Shown: positions 6,770 to 14,510 of the stretch, in pieces
Numbering within the stretch: position 1 is the first letter of the stretch
Layout of the letters: the number at the start of each line of letters is the position of its first letter
Assembly: GCA_003497625.1 (NCBI GenBank)
Contig: DNNO01000013.1
Coordinates: forward strand, 1 to 32,257
Direction of reading: 5' to 3'
DNA: 32,257 nucleotides
Origin: Flavobacterium sp.
GTDB lineage: Bacteria; Bacteroidota; Bacteroidia; Flavobacteriales; Flavobacteriaceae
Program-made: the position numbers and the translations under genes
Notes under the pieces: generated by a model
What the model saw: the letters and a program-made list of their open reading frames with translations, nothing else
Database searches by the model: none
What the model was told of the DNA's origin: nothing

Positions 6770-6776
6770 AACCTTA

Positions 6777-6810
6777 AAATAAAGTGAAAAGCACAATTGC
6801 TTCTCACTTT
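6777..6810 (-). terminator. Intrinsic terminator of the porin gene
   Basis: AAAGTGA (6781-6787) pairs with TCACTTT (6804-6810), and AAGCA with TGCTT inside it after one mismatch. On the minus strand the stem is followed by a short T-rich tail. It separates the porin gene from the second YceI gene. Confidence 0.7.
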
Positions 6811-6824
6811 ATAAATTTAATTTA

Positions 6825-8213
6825 TTAGAAACTGATAATCGCTTCAAACATTACTCCACTAAATTTACCACCGTACAAGTCGTTTGGATTAACTCCTGTA
6901 AATTGGCTATATCCTTGGTAGTTTTGTTGTACGTAAGCTAATTTAGCTAACACATTTTTTGTCATAAACCAACCAGCACTTGCTTCAAATCTGTTTACAT
7001 CTACTTTATCAGCATCTGCATTTTTTAATTTACCTGTTACTGTGTTAAATTTACCACCTACATAATATTTTTCGCCTTGACCAAATCTGTAAACGATATC
7101 TCCAGCATATTGATTAACTGTACGTTTGTCATCTGTTCCTTTATAATCTCCACCAGAAGCAAATTCTAATGTTCCAAAGAATTCAAATCCTCTAAATTTA
7201 ATAAATGGATTGAACATGTATGAAGTAGCCCAATTTCCAAATGCAGGATTAAATCTACCTGTTGTATAATTAGCAGTTGGATCAAAATTATCTGCTACTG
7301 CTGTTCCTGCTCCGCCTGTATAAGCTGCGTGAGACATTACTCCGTAGAAACGGCTACCTGCTCTATCAGAACTATATAAATTACCGCTTGAATTTGCTAC
7401 ATGATATAAAGACCCTGTAATTCTCACTCTTAAATCAGTATTAATTTGTTTGTCGTAACCTAATTTAGCTAAAATTGTTGGACTTACTGTTGTATTTGGC
7501 TCTGGTGCTGCAACAGTTGGTGCTGCTGGTACAATTTCTTTAACGTTTTGATTCAATTTAGAATTTGTAACACCTAACATACTCACAAAACCACTTCTGT
7601 TATAGTAAACCTCAGCTCCCATTTCAGTTATGAAGGCATCCATAATATTGTTTCCAATGAATGGATTAAACAATGCCTGACCATTATCTGATCTTCTAAA
7701 GTGTGCATCACCATAATTATTCTCCATTTGTCCAATTTTAATGGTAGTATATTTCATAAAATCTGCCATAAAATCTTTTTTAATGAAGTCTAACTTGTCG
7801 ATTTGTAAATATCCACCTTTAACCCAAGTTTCATTGTGGTGTCTTGCTGCTAAATATAAATCTAAATTTACTCTTACTCCGTCATACAATTGAGCTCCAA
7901 TTGTCATGTTTGCCATTGGTAAGTTGAAGTTATTTTCTAAGTTATTTAATCTGTAACCCGCAATTGGTGCTGGTAAATTTTCCTGATCGTTAAACGAATT
8001 TACAGCTTGATATTGCAATGCAAAAGCCGCACCCAAATCAACGCTTATTCCATTAAATGCTACAGTATCTTTTTTAACATCAAATACATTCATTCCTGTT
8101 TTATCTCTAGGAATCATGTTTTGCATTTTCCCAAAAGAAGGAGATTGTGCCTGTATAACGCCTGTAAAAGTTAAAGCTGCTACTATGACTGATAATCTAA
8201 TTAATGTTCTCAT
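6825..8213 (-). CDS. Outer-membrane porin-like beta-barrel protein
   Basis: This 462-residue protein has a signal peptide (about residues 1-22, ending VIQA-QS), many alternating beta-strands with aromatic girdle residues, and a C-terminal phenylalanine (EAIISF), which together mark an outer-membrane barrel. I recognise it as one of the Bacteroidetes proteins annotated simply as porin; no substrate can be assigned. A low-complexity Pro/Ala/Thr loop at about residues 229-245 looks like a surface loop. The gene starts 48 bp after a YceI gene, without a visible promoter between, so both probably come from the promoter at 8875-8882. A terminator follows at 6777-6810. Confidence 0.75.
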   Translation of the reverse strand: MRTLIRLSVIVAALTFTGVIQAQSPSFGKMQNMIPRDKTGMNVFDVKKDTVAFNGISVDLGAAFALQYQAVNSFNDQENLPAPIAGYRLNNLENNFNLPMANMTIGAQLYDGVRVNLDLYLAARHHNETWVKGGYLQIDKLDFIKKDFMADFMKYTTIKIGQMENNYGDAHFRRSDNGQALFNPFIGNNIMDAFITEMGAEVYYNRSGFVSMLGVTNSKLNQNVKEIVPAAPTVAAPEPNTTVSPTILAKLGYDKQINTDLRVRITGSLYHVANSSGNLYSSDRAGSRFYGVMSHAAYTGGAGTAVADNFDPTANYTTGRFNPAFGNWATSYMFNPFIKFRGFEFFGTLEFASGGDYKGTDDKRTVNQYAGDIVYRFGQGEKYYVGGKFNTVTGKLKNADADKVDVNRFEASAGWFMTKNVLAKLAYVQQNYQGYSQFTGVNPNDLYGGKFSGVMFEAIISF

Positions 8214-8261
8214 GATTTTTAAAATTTAATATGTGTGTTTTAGTTATAAGTTCGTGTTTAT

Positions 8262-8849
8262 TTAATTGTATGTCACTTTAAAATCGACCGTTACATCTTT
8301 ACCTGTTTTAATAGTTCCCATTAATGCTTTTGGCGGTTCAACACCATAAAGCGTCATGTCTATTTTTTGTTTACCTGTAAAAACCATTTTTTTACCAATA
8401 AGTTTAGTTGTAAATGATTGATTGATTCTTTTAGTAACTCCGGCAATAGTTAAATCGCCTTGTGTTTCTACAGTATAGTTGTTGTCTGAGATTGTCGTGA
8501 TTTTAACCACTTTCACCAATTTGAAACTGATGTTTTTATGCGAAGTACTTTTTAAAGCTTTAAAAGTGTTTTTGTCCATTCCGCTTTTTCCACTTTTTAA
8601 TTGCTCAACCTCAACCGAAAAATCTAAACTTTTTATTGCTTTTAAATCGCCAGCATCTAAAGTTACCGAAGCTTTTCCGCTCATTGCTTTTGCTTCTATT
8701 GTCCAATCATGAACATTTGAAGTCCCGTTAACAGCTAATTTACTTTCGGCTAAAACTACTTTCGAATCTTGTCCAAAAACAGTATATATTGGTGCAATAA
8801 CCATTAGAAGTAAAAACCAATTTTTGAAGTGTATTTTTAAAGTGTCCAT
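8262..8849 (-). CDS. YceI-family periplasmic protein (first copy)
   Basis: This 195-residue protein has a signal peptide (about residues 8-26, ending VFG-QDS) and a YceI domain. Family landmarks are NGTSNVHDW near residue 42, the LKSGKSGMDKNTFKALKS helix region, and the C-terminal YGVEPPKALMGTIKTGK loop. YceI domains bind hydrophobic ligands in the periplasm; which ligand is unknown here. It is the first gene of a YceI-porin transcription unit and a distant paralogue of the gene at 6212. Its promoter carries a CRP/FNR-type site at the class II activator position. Confidence 0.88.
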   Translation of the reverse strand: MDTLKIHFKNWFLLLMVIAPIYTVFGQDSKVVLAESKLAVNGTSNVHDWTIEAKAMSGKASVTLDAGDLKAIKSLDFSVEVEQLKSGKSGMDKNTFKALKSTSHKNISFKLVKVVKITTISDNNYTVETQGDLTIAGVTKRINQSFTTKLIGKKMVFTGKQKIDMTLYGVEPPKALMGTIKTGKDVTVDFKVTYN

Positions 8850-8874
8850 TTGTATTATGTTTTAAATTATAGTA

Positions 8875-8882
8875 CAAATTTC
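8875..8882 (-). promoter_or_regulatory. Probable -7 box of the YceI-porin operon
   Basis: The minus strand reads GAAATTTG, one mismatch from TAnnTTTG. It is placed 26 bp before the ATG and 29.5 bp from the centre of the site at 8904-8919. Confidence 0.5.
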
Positions 8883-8903
8883 AGCCTAAAAAAAAACTCT
8901 TTA

Positions 8904-8919
8904 TATGATATATGTCACG
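8904..8919. promoter_or_regulatory. CRP/FNR-family-like operator upstream of the YceI-porin operon
   Basis: TATGAT-ATAT-GTCACG contains TGAT-N4-GTCA, a FixK/FNR-type core. It shares its left half and spacing with the palindrome at 4525-4540, and has the same 29.5-bp distance from centre to the -7 box. Confidence 0.5.
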
Positions 8920-8960
8920 TTTGTTACTAAAAGAAAGAAGTATCTTAAAAGAAATGAAAA

Positions 8961-8990
8961 CGAAAACGTTATAGTGAAAACAACGTTTTT
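8961..8990 (-). terminator. Possible terminator of the LysE-ATL operon
   Basis: AAAACGTT (8963-8970) pairs with AACGTTTT (8982-8989) across an 11-nt loop, with a T-rich but interrupted tail on the minus strand. The rest of the 178-bp gap 8850-9027 holds the YceI promoter and operator, and a 16-bp palindrome at 9017-9032. Confidence 0.5.
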
Positions 8991-9027
8991 AAGAAGAAGA
9001 ATAAAGAAAATAGAAATGTAACAATTG

Positions 9028-9372
9028 TTACAAATCGCTCATGGTTGGTTCCCAAAAATGCTTTTCAAAATCGATAATTTGATTGTCTACAACTTTAATT
9101 CCTTCGTTTTCTAAAAGTTGTTGCATTAAATTGGTTCCTTCAAAATGGTGTTTGCCAGAAAGTAGTCCTTTTCTGTTAACAACTCGATGCGCTGGAACAT
9201 CTTCCAAATCATGAGAAGCATTCATTGCCCAACCAACCATTCGTGCAGAACGAGCGGTTCCTAATGCTTTTGCAATAGCACCATAAGAAGTAACTTTCCC
9301 TTCGGGAATTTGGCGAACAATGGTATAAACACGTTCAAAAAAATTATCATTATTTGAATCGGTGTTTTTCAA
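9028..9372 (-). CDS. Alkyltransferase-like (ATL) protein, MGMT fold
   Basis: This 114-residue protein matches the DNA-binding domain of O6-alkylguanine-DNA alkyltransferase. Key stretches are GKVTSYGAIAKALG (26-38) and SARMVGWAM (42-50). The active-site PCHRV motif reads PAHRVV (60-65), so the alkyl-accepting cysteine is Ala61. This is the defining feature of ATL proteins, which bind O6-alkylguanine, cannot repair it, and recruit nucleotide excision repair. It is not a decayed gene, because the fold residues are intact. The ATG begins 2 bp after the LysE-family gene, so the pair is one operon. A 16-bp perfect palindrome spans the stop codon. Confidence 0.88.
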   Translation of the reverse strand: MKNTDSNNDNFFERVYTIVRQIPEGKVTSYGAIAKALGTARSARMVGWAMNASHDLEDVPAHRVVNRKGLLSGKHHFEGTNLMQQLLENEGIKVVDNQIIDFEKHFWEPTMSDL

Positions 9373-9374
9373 AA

Positions 9375-10001
9375 TTAAGCCGTTAGTAGTTTGTATATTG
9401 AAGAAAGCGCTACCAATCCTGTAATAGCGGCTATTAGAAAATTAATATTGTTCGAGATAAATCCTACTTTATGCTCTACTTTTTTGAATAAGATGGCATA
9501 CAAATAAAATATGGCATACGTTCCTAATGCCGCAGCAATAGAAAAAATTATAATTGAGACTAATTCAAAATCAAAAACATCTTTTGAAGCTAAGGTTAAA
9601 CTAATGAATGCATAATAAGGAATCGCAAACATGTTTAAAGAAGAAAGGGTTGCTCCGTAAACAAATCGGTTTTTTTTGTTCTTTATTTTAACATCAAGTT
9701 TGGGCTTTTTAGCTCGTATTCCATTGTAAATAAAGAAGAAAGTAAGCAGGACAAAAATAACAGTTCCGAATTTCTTTAAATTTTCACTTATACTAGGATT
9801 GGCATCGATAAACTTTGCAAAATAAACCCCAACAAAACACTGAATTAAAACAATAACAACTGCTCCAAAAGCAAACAAAAGGGCTTCTTTTTTATTTTCG
9901 CTTACACTTATTTTCGCTATGGTCATGTTTAACATTCCTGGTGCTACAATTCCTACAGCGGCAATGAAAAAACCTAATAAAAAAGAAACTACTAATGTCA
10001 T
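9375..10001 (-). CDS. LysE/RhtB-family membrane exporter
   Basis: This is a 208-residue inner-membrane protein with about six hydrophobic segments (roughly residues 3-24, 40-62, 76-95, 113-135, 144-168, 184-205). The opening GFFIAAVGIVAPGMLNMTIAK resembles the LysE-superfamily first helix (G-PGP-like motif, here APGMLN). Members export amino acids or other small metabolites; the substrate cannot be read from sequence. A perfect -7 box at 10019-10026 supports the ATG at 10001. It is upstream of the ATL gene and separated from it by 2 bp; no functional link between the two products is obvious. Confidence 0.8.
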   Translation of the reverse strand: MTLVVSFLLGFFIAAVGIVAPGMLNMTIAKISVSENKKEALLFAFGAVVIVLIQCFVGVYFAKFIDANPSISENLKKFGTVIFVLLTFFFIYNGIRAKKPKLDVKIKNKKNRFVYGATLSSLNMFAIPYYAFISLTLASKDVFDFELVSIIIFSIAAALGTYAIFYLYAILFKKVEHKVGFISNNINFLIAAITGLVALSSIYKLLTA

Positions 10002-10018
10002 ATAATTTGTTTTATTTT

Positions 10019-10026
10019 CAAAAATA
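10019..10026 (-). promoter_or_regulatory. -7 promoter box of the LysE-ATL operon
   Basis: The minus strand reads TATTTTTG, a perfect TAnnTTTG, 17 bp before the ATG. Confidence 0.65.
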
Positions 10027-10058
10027 GACGATTTTTATTCATCTATTGATAACAAAAA

Positions 10059-10733
10059 TTACTTAATTCTAAACTGAATATACGTAATAGGTTTGTTTAC
10101 TTCTAAATACTGACTTTCGTAAAACGTTTGAATTCCAGTTACTTCTGCTGGCGCACCTTCGTTTTTGTAGATATTATGGTTAGCATAAATTACTTCATGA
10201 CCTTCACCATGTAATAATCCTAACGTGTAACCGTGCATAAACTCAGAATCGGTTTTTAAATGCATCAATCCGTTTGGTTTCAGAATTTTTTTATAGTTAT
10301 TCAAAAACTCAGAATTGGTCATTCTGTGCTTGGTTCTTTTGTATTTAATTTGTGGATCTGGAAAAGTAATCCAAATTTCAGAAACTTCGTTTTCGGTAAA
10401 AATATGATTAATTAATTCAATTTGAGTTCTCACAAATGCCACATTATTCATACCTGTTTCAACCGCGGTTTTAGCACCACGCCAAAATCTTGCGCCTTTG
10501 ATGTCAATTCCGATGAAGTTTTTATTTGGAAATCTTTCTGCTAAACCAACAGAGTATTCGCCTTTTCCACAACCTAATTCTAATACAATTGGGTTATCGT
10601 TTTTAAAGAATTCACTATTCCATTTACCTCTTAACGGAAATTCATTTCCTACAACTTCTTCTCTTGTTGGCTGAAAAACATTAGAAAACGTTTCGTTCTC
10701 ACTGAATCTTTTTAATTTATTTTTACTTCCCAC
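10059..10733 (-). CDS. trmB: tRNA (guanine-N7-)-methyltransferase
   Basis: This 224-residue SAM-dependent enzyme makes 7-methylguanosine at position 46 of tRNA. The SAM-binding ELGCGKGEY is at 52-60 and GIDIKG at 75-80. The TrmB-specific stretch FPDPQIKYKRTKHR lies in the middle third, followed by the substrate region with LKTDSE. The frame extends to an ATG at 10763, but a perfect -7 box at 10751-10758 puts that codon upstream of the transcription start. The GTG at 10733 opens on GSKNKLKRF, the usual N-terminus of the family in this phylum as I recall it, so a GTG start is called. It is divergent from the LpxH-like gene. Confidence 0.93.
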   Translation of the reverse strand: MGSKNKLKRFSENETFSNVFQPTREEVVGNEFPLRGKWNSEFFKNDNPIVLELGCGKGEYSVGLAERFPNKNFIGIDIKGARFWRGAKTAVETGMNNVAFVRTQIELINHIFTENEVSEIWITFPDPQIKYKRTKHRMTNSEFLNNYKKILKPNGLMHLKTDSEFMHGYTLGLLHGEGHEVIYANHNIYKNEGAPAEVTGIQTFYESQYLEVNKPITYIQFRIK

Positions 10734-10750
10734 TTCTAATTTATTTTGGG

Positions 10751-10758
10751 CAAAATTA
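10751..10758 (-). promoter_or_regulatory. -7 promoter box of trmB
   Basis: The minus strand reads TAATTTTG, a perfect TAnnTTTG. It decides the trmB start: the upstream ATG at 10763 cannot be in the mRNA. Confidence 0.65.
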
Positions 10759-10850
10759 AGCAAATAATTAGCAACATAAATAAACTTTTAATAATGTTTC
10801 AATAACCTTAACATTAGATATGTTTTCGTTTTTTGCATAAAATCTTTATT

Positions 10851-11672
10851 TTGAAAAAAAGAAAAGTTGAAGTTGCCGTTATTTCCGATGTTCATCTTGG
10901 AACCTATGGTTGTCATGCAAAAGAATTATTGGCTTATTTATCTTCGATAAAGCCTAAAATTTTAGTTCTAAATGGCGACATAATTGATATTTGGCAATTT
11001 AGAAAATCCTATTTTCCTTCCAAACACTTAGAAGTAATTAAGAAAATTATTTCGATGAGTACCAAAGGCACAAAAGTGTACTACATTACCGGAAATCACG
11101 ATGAATTTCTTAGAAAATTTACCGATTTACACATGGGAAATATCAGTTTAATCGACAAACTCGTGTTAGAATTAGACCACAAAAGAGCTTGGATTTTTCA
11201 TGGTGATGTTTTTGATGCTTCCATAACGCAAGCAAAATGGTTGGCAAAGTTAGGCGGTTGGGGTTATGATATCCTAATTTTAATTAACCGATTTATTAAT
11301 TGGGTTTTAGCCCGATTTGACAAAGAACCGTATTCGCTTTCCAAAAAAATTAAAAACAATGTAAAATCTGCTGTTAAATTTATCACTAACTTTGAAAATG
11401 TTTGTGTAGAATTAGCCATAGAAAAAGGGTACGATTATGTAATTTGCGGTCATATTCACGAACCAAAAATTGAGTTTATGGAAAATGAAAATGGGGAAAC
11501 TTTTTATTTGAATTCAGGCGATTGGGTAGAAAATTTAACCGCATTAGAATACAACAACAAAAAGTGGAAATTATACAAACATGATCGAAATTTAAGTTCC
11601 GATGAAAACGAGTATAATTTTGAACATGAAAACAAACTAGCCGAGCAATTTATTGCTGTTTTAAAAAAGTAA
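10851..11672 (+). CDS. LpxH-like UDP-2,3-diacylglucosamine diphosphatase family protein
   Basis: This 273-residue calcineurin-like phosphoesterase has motifs D13-V-H15, NGD (41-43), GNHDE (81-85), FHGD (116-119) and GHIHEP (200-205), with a closing NSGDW. The order and the WQF following NGDIIDI resemble LpxH-family enzymes, which cleave UDP-2,3-diacylglucosamine to lipid X in lipid A synthesis at the inner membrane. No in-frame ATG or GTG exists between the upstream stop (TAG at 10815) and the first motif, so a TTG must start it. The TTG at 10851, giving KKRKVEV, is chosen over the TTG at 10833. The stop codon overlaps the next ATG (TAATG), coupling it to a glycosyltransferase gene. Confidence 0.82.
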   Translation: MKKRKVEVAVISDVHLGTYGCHAKELLAYLSSIKPKILVLNGDIIDIWQFRKSYFPSKHLEVIKKIISMSTKGTKVYYITGNHDEFLRKFTDLHMGNISLIDKLVLELDHKRAWIFHGDVFDASITQAKWLAKLGGWGYDILILINRFINWVLARFDKEPYSLSKKIKNNVKSAVKFITNFENVCVELAIEKGYDYVICGHIHEPKIEFMENENGETFYLNSGDWVENLTALEYNNKKWKLYKHDRNLSSDENEYNFEHENKLAEQFIAVLKK

Positions 11673-12727
11673 TGAAGAAAAAAATACTCATAGCACCATT
11701 AAACTGGGGTTTAGGACATGCCACAAGATGTATTCCTATTATTAAAGCATTAGAAGAAAATGGTTTTGAACCTATAATTGCTTCCGATGGTGTTGCACTA
11801 GCTTTATTGAAAAAGGAATTTCCAAAACTTATTAGTATTGAATTACCCGCTTATAACATTCAATATGCCGAAAATGGCAAAAACTTTAAATGGAAATTAG
11901 TTGCTCAATTGCCTAAAATGGTAATTGCTATTAAAAAAGAGAAAGCAAAAATTAGAAAAATTGTAGAAAATTATGAAATAGAAGGCATCATAAGCGATAA
12001 TCGTTTGGGCGTTTATTCATCAAGAGTACCTTCGGTTTTTATAACACATCAATTAAATGTGCTTTCGGGTAAAACATCATGGTTAACGACAAAACTTCAT
12101 TTGCGTTACCTTTTAAAGTTTGATTCTTGTTGGGTTCCTGATGTTTCGGGTGCGGAGAATTTATCTGGTAAATTAGGTCATCCTGAAAAAATAGTTGAAA
12201 AAATCAATTACATCGGTCCGTTAAGCCGAATTGAGAAAAAAACACTTCCTATTAAATATGACATCATGGTCTTATTATCGGGACCTGAACCGCAACGTAC
12301 TTTATTGGAAAAGAAACTTATCAAAGAATTGGAAAATAGTTCGAAGGAAATTCTTTTCGTAAAAGGAATTGTAGAATCGCAACAACAAATCGAGAAAGTA
12401 AATTCGATTACGTATTACAATTTCATGAATTCAGAGGAGTTAAGTACTGCTTTTAACGAAAGTGAATTTGTGGTTTGTCGTTCGGGTTATACTACGGTTA
12501 TGGATTTGGCAAAATTGGAGAAAAAAGCATTTTTTATTCCAACTCCAGGACAATACGAACAAGAATATTTGGCTAAAAAGTTTAAATCAGAAATTGTAGC
12601 TCCAAGTTGCAAGCAAGAAAAATTCAAAGCTTCCAAGTTGGAAAAAATTCATTTTTACAAAGGATTTAAAGATTTTGCGGTTGACCCAAATTGGAACGAA
12701 TTATTTAGCCTTTTCCAAGGTAAATGA
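11672..12727 (+). CDS. MurG-like (GT-B fold) glycosyltransferase family protein
   Basis: This is a 351-residue soluble or peripheral protein. The N-terminus MKKKILIAPLNWGLGHATR has the GLGH-x-x-R signature (13-19) of GT-B enzymes such as MurG and the uncharacterised MJ1255/VC2487-type family. A C-terminal nucleotide-sugar half contains VCRSGYTTVMDLA and PTPGQYEQEYLA, equivalent to the UDP-sugar-binding region of MurG. The acceptor is unknown. Coupling to an LpxH-like phosphoesterase by a TAATG overlap suggests envelope glycolipid work, which is inference. Its last 27 bp overlap the 3-prime end of the convergent histidine kinase gene, with no terminator between them. Confidence 0.8.
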   Translation: MKKKILIAPLNWGLGHATRCIPIIKALEENGFEPIIASDGVALALLKKEFPKLISIELPAYNIQYAENGKNFKWKLVAQLPKMVIAIKKEKAKIRKIVENYEIEGIISDNRLGVYSSRVPSVFITHQLNVLSGKTSWLTTKLHLRYLLKFDSCWVPDVSGAENLSGKLGHPEKIVEKINYIGPLSRIEKKTLPIKYDIMVLLSGPEPQRTLLEKKLIKELENSSKEILFVKGIVESQQQIEKVNSITYYNFMNSEELSTAFNESEFVVCRSGYTTVMDLAKLEKKAFFIPTPGQYEQEYLAKKFKSEIVAPSCKQEKFKASKLEKIHFYKGFKDFAVDPNWNELFSLFQGK

Positions 12728-13744
12728 AAATTCTGAACCAACACCGATTTGACTTTCTACGTAGATTTTCTCATCGTGACCTTCAATAATGTGTTTCACG
12801 ATTGCTAATCCTAAACCGGAACCGCCTTCGCTACGCGCACCACTCTTATCTACTCGGTAAAAACGCTCAAATAAACGTGAAATGTTTTGCTTTTCGATAC
12901 CTTCACCATTATCGGTAATTCTTACAATGATTTTGTCTTTAGTTAAATCTTCGATGCCAACTTCAGTAGTTCCTCCTTTTTTACCATACTTAATTGAATT
13001 TACAACCAAATTCGTAACCACTTGTTGGATTTTTTCTTGATCAGCCATAACCCAAATTGGTTTGACATATTTTGTATCAAACGTTAAGGTAATATTTTTG
13101 TTTGCTGCTTTCATCTCAAACAAATCAAACACATTTTGAATCACCTCAACAATATCGAATTTAGTAACATCCAAATTAATTTCACCTACTTCTAATTTGG
13201 TAATCATATCCAAATCTTTCACGATGTAAATCAAGCGTTCTACTCCTTTTTCGGCACGTTCTAAATATTTCTTTCGGATGTTTTTATCTTCCATTGCGCC
13301 ATCAAGAAGCGTCAATAAATAGCCTTGAATGGTAAAAAGAGGCGTTTTTAATTCGTGCGAAACGTTTCCTAAAAATTCTTTTCGGTATTCTTCTCTAATT
13401 TTTAAGGTTTCGATTTCTAATTTTTTATCTCGGGCAAACTTTTTTACTTCTTTCGTTAGCGTTGCCATATCAGTAGTTACGGGTTGATTTACATAAGAAG
13501 TTGTTTCTAAAAGCGAAACATCATCATAGATTTTCTTAACGCGTTTGTAAATAAAATGCTCTACTCTAAATTGAATTAAAAAGAAAGTTGCCGCATAAAA
13601 AATAAGCGAAAAGGCCAAAACGACAAGTAAATTTAATGGCTGAACAAAATAATGATATAAAAAAATAGTCGCTAAAAAGAACAACGTTACGTATACCGAT
13701 GACTTTAAAGCGAACTTATAAGATTTTTTAAATTTTAATTGCAT
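12701..13744 (-). CDS. PhoR-like membrane sensor histidine kinase
   Basis: This 347-residue kinase has two N-terminal membrane helices (about 14-34 and 38-58) joined by a loop of only a few residues, so there is no periplasmic sensor domain. A linker leads to HisKA with H130 in NVSHELKTP, then the ATPase domain: N-box with N249, DNGEGI at 278-283, and GGSGLGL at 307-313. It autophosphorylates H130 and passes phosphate to the response regulator, whose stop overlaps its start by 1 nt (TAATG). The missing periplasmic domain means the signal is probably sensed within the membrane or through a partner protein, as for PhoR with the Pst-PhoU system. The PhoR label rests on domain similarity and on the Pho-box-like repeats nearby. 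Confidence 0.85.
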   Translation of the reverse strand: MQLKFKKSYKFALKSSVYVTLFFLATIFLYHYFVQPLNLLVVLAFSLIFYAATFFLIQFRVEHFIYKRVKKIYDDVSLLETTSYVNQPVTTDMATLTKEVKKFARDKKLEIETLKIREEYRKEFLGNVSHELKTPLFTIQGYLLTLLDGAMEDKNIRKKYLERAEKGVERLIYIVKDLDMITKLEVGEINLDVTKFDIVEVIQNVFDLFEMKAANKNITLTFDTKYVKPIWVMADQEKIQQVVTNLVVNSIKYGKKGGTTEVGIEDLTKDKIIVRITDNGEGIEKQNISRLFERFYRVDKSGARSEGGSGLGLAIVKHIIEGHDEKIYVESQIGVGSEFSFTLEKAK

Positions 13745-14433
13745 TAAAATTCGATTTTATATCCCACTCCTTTTATGGTTTTAAAGAAGTTATCTCCAAT
13801 TTTTTCTCTTAATTTTCTAATATGTACGTCGATTGTTCTTCCACCAACTACTACTTCGTTACCCCAAACCTTATCTAAGATTTCTTCGCGAGTAAACACT
13901 TTTCCTGGTTTTGTAGCTAACAAATAGAATAATTCAAATTCTTTTCTTGGTAAAACAATTTCTTTTCCTTCGTTTACAATTTTGTATTCTTCTCTATTAA
14001 TCTCAATATTTCCAACATTTAATGTTGTACTTGAAGAAACACCTTCAATTCCTTTTAATCTTCTTAACAAAGCTTGTACTTTACTAACTAAGACTTTTGG
14101 TTTGATAGGTTTTGCAATATAATCATCAGCACCAGCATCAAAACCAGCTACTTGTGAATAATCTTCGGAACGAGCAGTTAAAAAGGTAATAATAGTATCT
14201 TGAAGTTCTGGAATTTTTCTAATGTTTTCGCAAGCTTCCATTCCGTCCATTTCGGGCATCATAACATCCATAATTATTAATTGTGGATGCTCTTTTTTTG
14301 CTTTCGCGATAGCTTCTTTTCCGTTTGAAGCCGTTATAATTTGATAGCCTTCTTGAGAAAGATTATATCCTACAATTTCTAGGATATCTTGCTCATCATC
14401 AACCAATAAGATCTTAATGTCTTTTTTCTTCAT
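13744..14433 (-). CDS. OmpR/PhoB-family response regulator
   Basis: This 229-residue DNA-binding regulator has a receiver domain at 1-120 (acidic pair D12/D13, phosphoacceptor D56 in MDVMMP, T86 in FLTARS, K108 in AKPI) and a C-terminal winged helix (about 130-229) with the WGNEVVVGGRTIDVHIRKLR recognition region. Regulators of this subfamily bind direct repeats spaced 11 bp apart as tandem dimers. Exactly such an array lies in its own divergent upstream region (14511-14576) and, in shorter form, at 17434-17470. Autoregulation and control of the TonB receptor are therefore likely, by inference. It is the first gene of the regulator-kinase operon. Confidence 0.92.
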   Translation of the reverse strand: MKKKDIKILLVDDEQDILEIVGYNLSQEGYQIITASNGKEAIAKAKKEHPQLIIMDVMMPEMDGMEACENIRKIPELQDTIITFLTARSEDYSQVAGFDAGADDYIAKPIKPKVLVSKVQALLRRLKGIEGVSSSTTLNVGNIEINREEYKIVNEGKEIVLPRKEFELFYLLATKPGKVFTREEILDKVWGNEVVVGGRTIDVHIRKLREKIGDNFFKTIKGVGYKIEF

Positions 14434-14459
14434 TACAAAAATTGTTATGTTTTGGTTTG

Positions 14460-14489
14460 TAAAGGTAAAGATAAAATAAAATGTTCAAA
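14460..14489 (-). promoter_or_regulatory. Probable promoter of the response regulator-kinase operon
   Basis: On the minus strand TTTG (14486-14489) is followed after 18 bp by TACCTTTA (14460-14467), one mismatch from TAnnTTTG. The predicted leader is about 20 nt. Confidence 0.45.
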
Positions 14490-14510
14490 GGAGTTTACAA
14501 TTATTTAATC

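Noticed and set aside
8850-9027. Small RNA or small gene in the 178-bp gap
   Set aside because: The gap is explained by a promoter, an operator-like site, a hairpin and a palindrome; no convincing start plus ribosome site was seen.
9028-9372. Broken MGMT pseudogene
   Set aside because: Only the active-site Cys is replaced (PAHRVV); the frame and fold motifs are intact, which is the normal state of ATL proteins.
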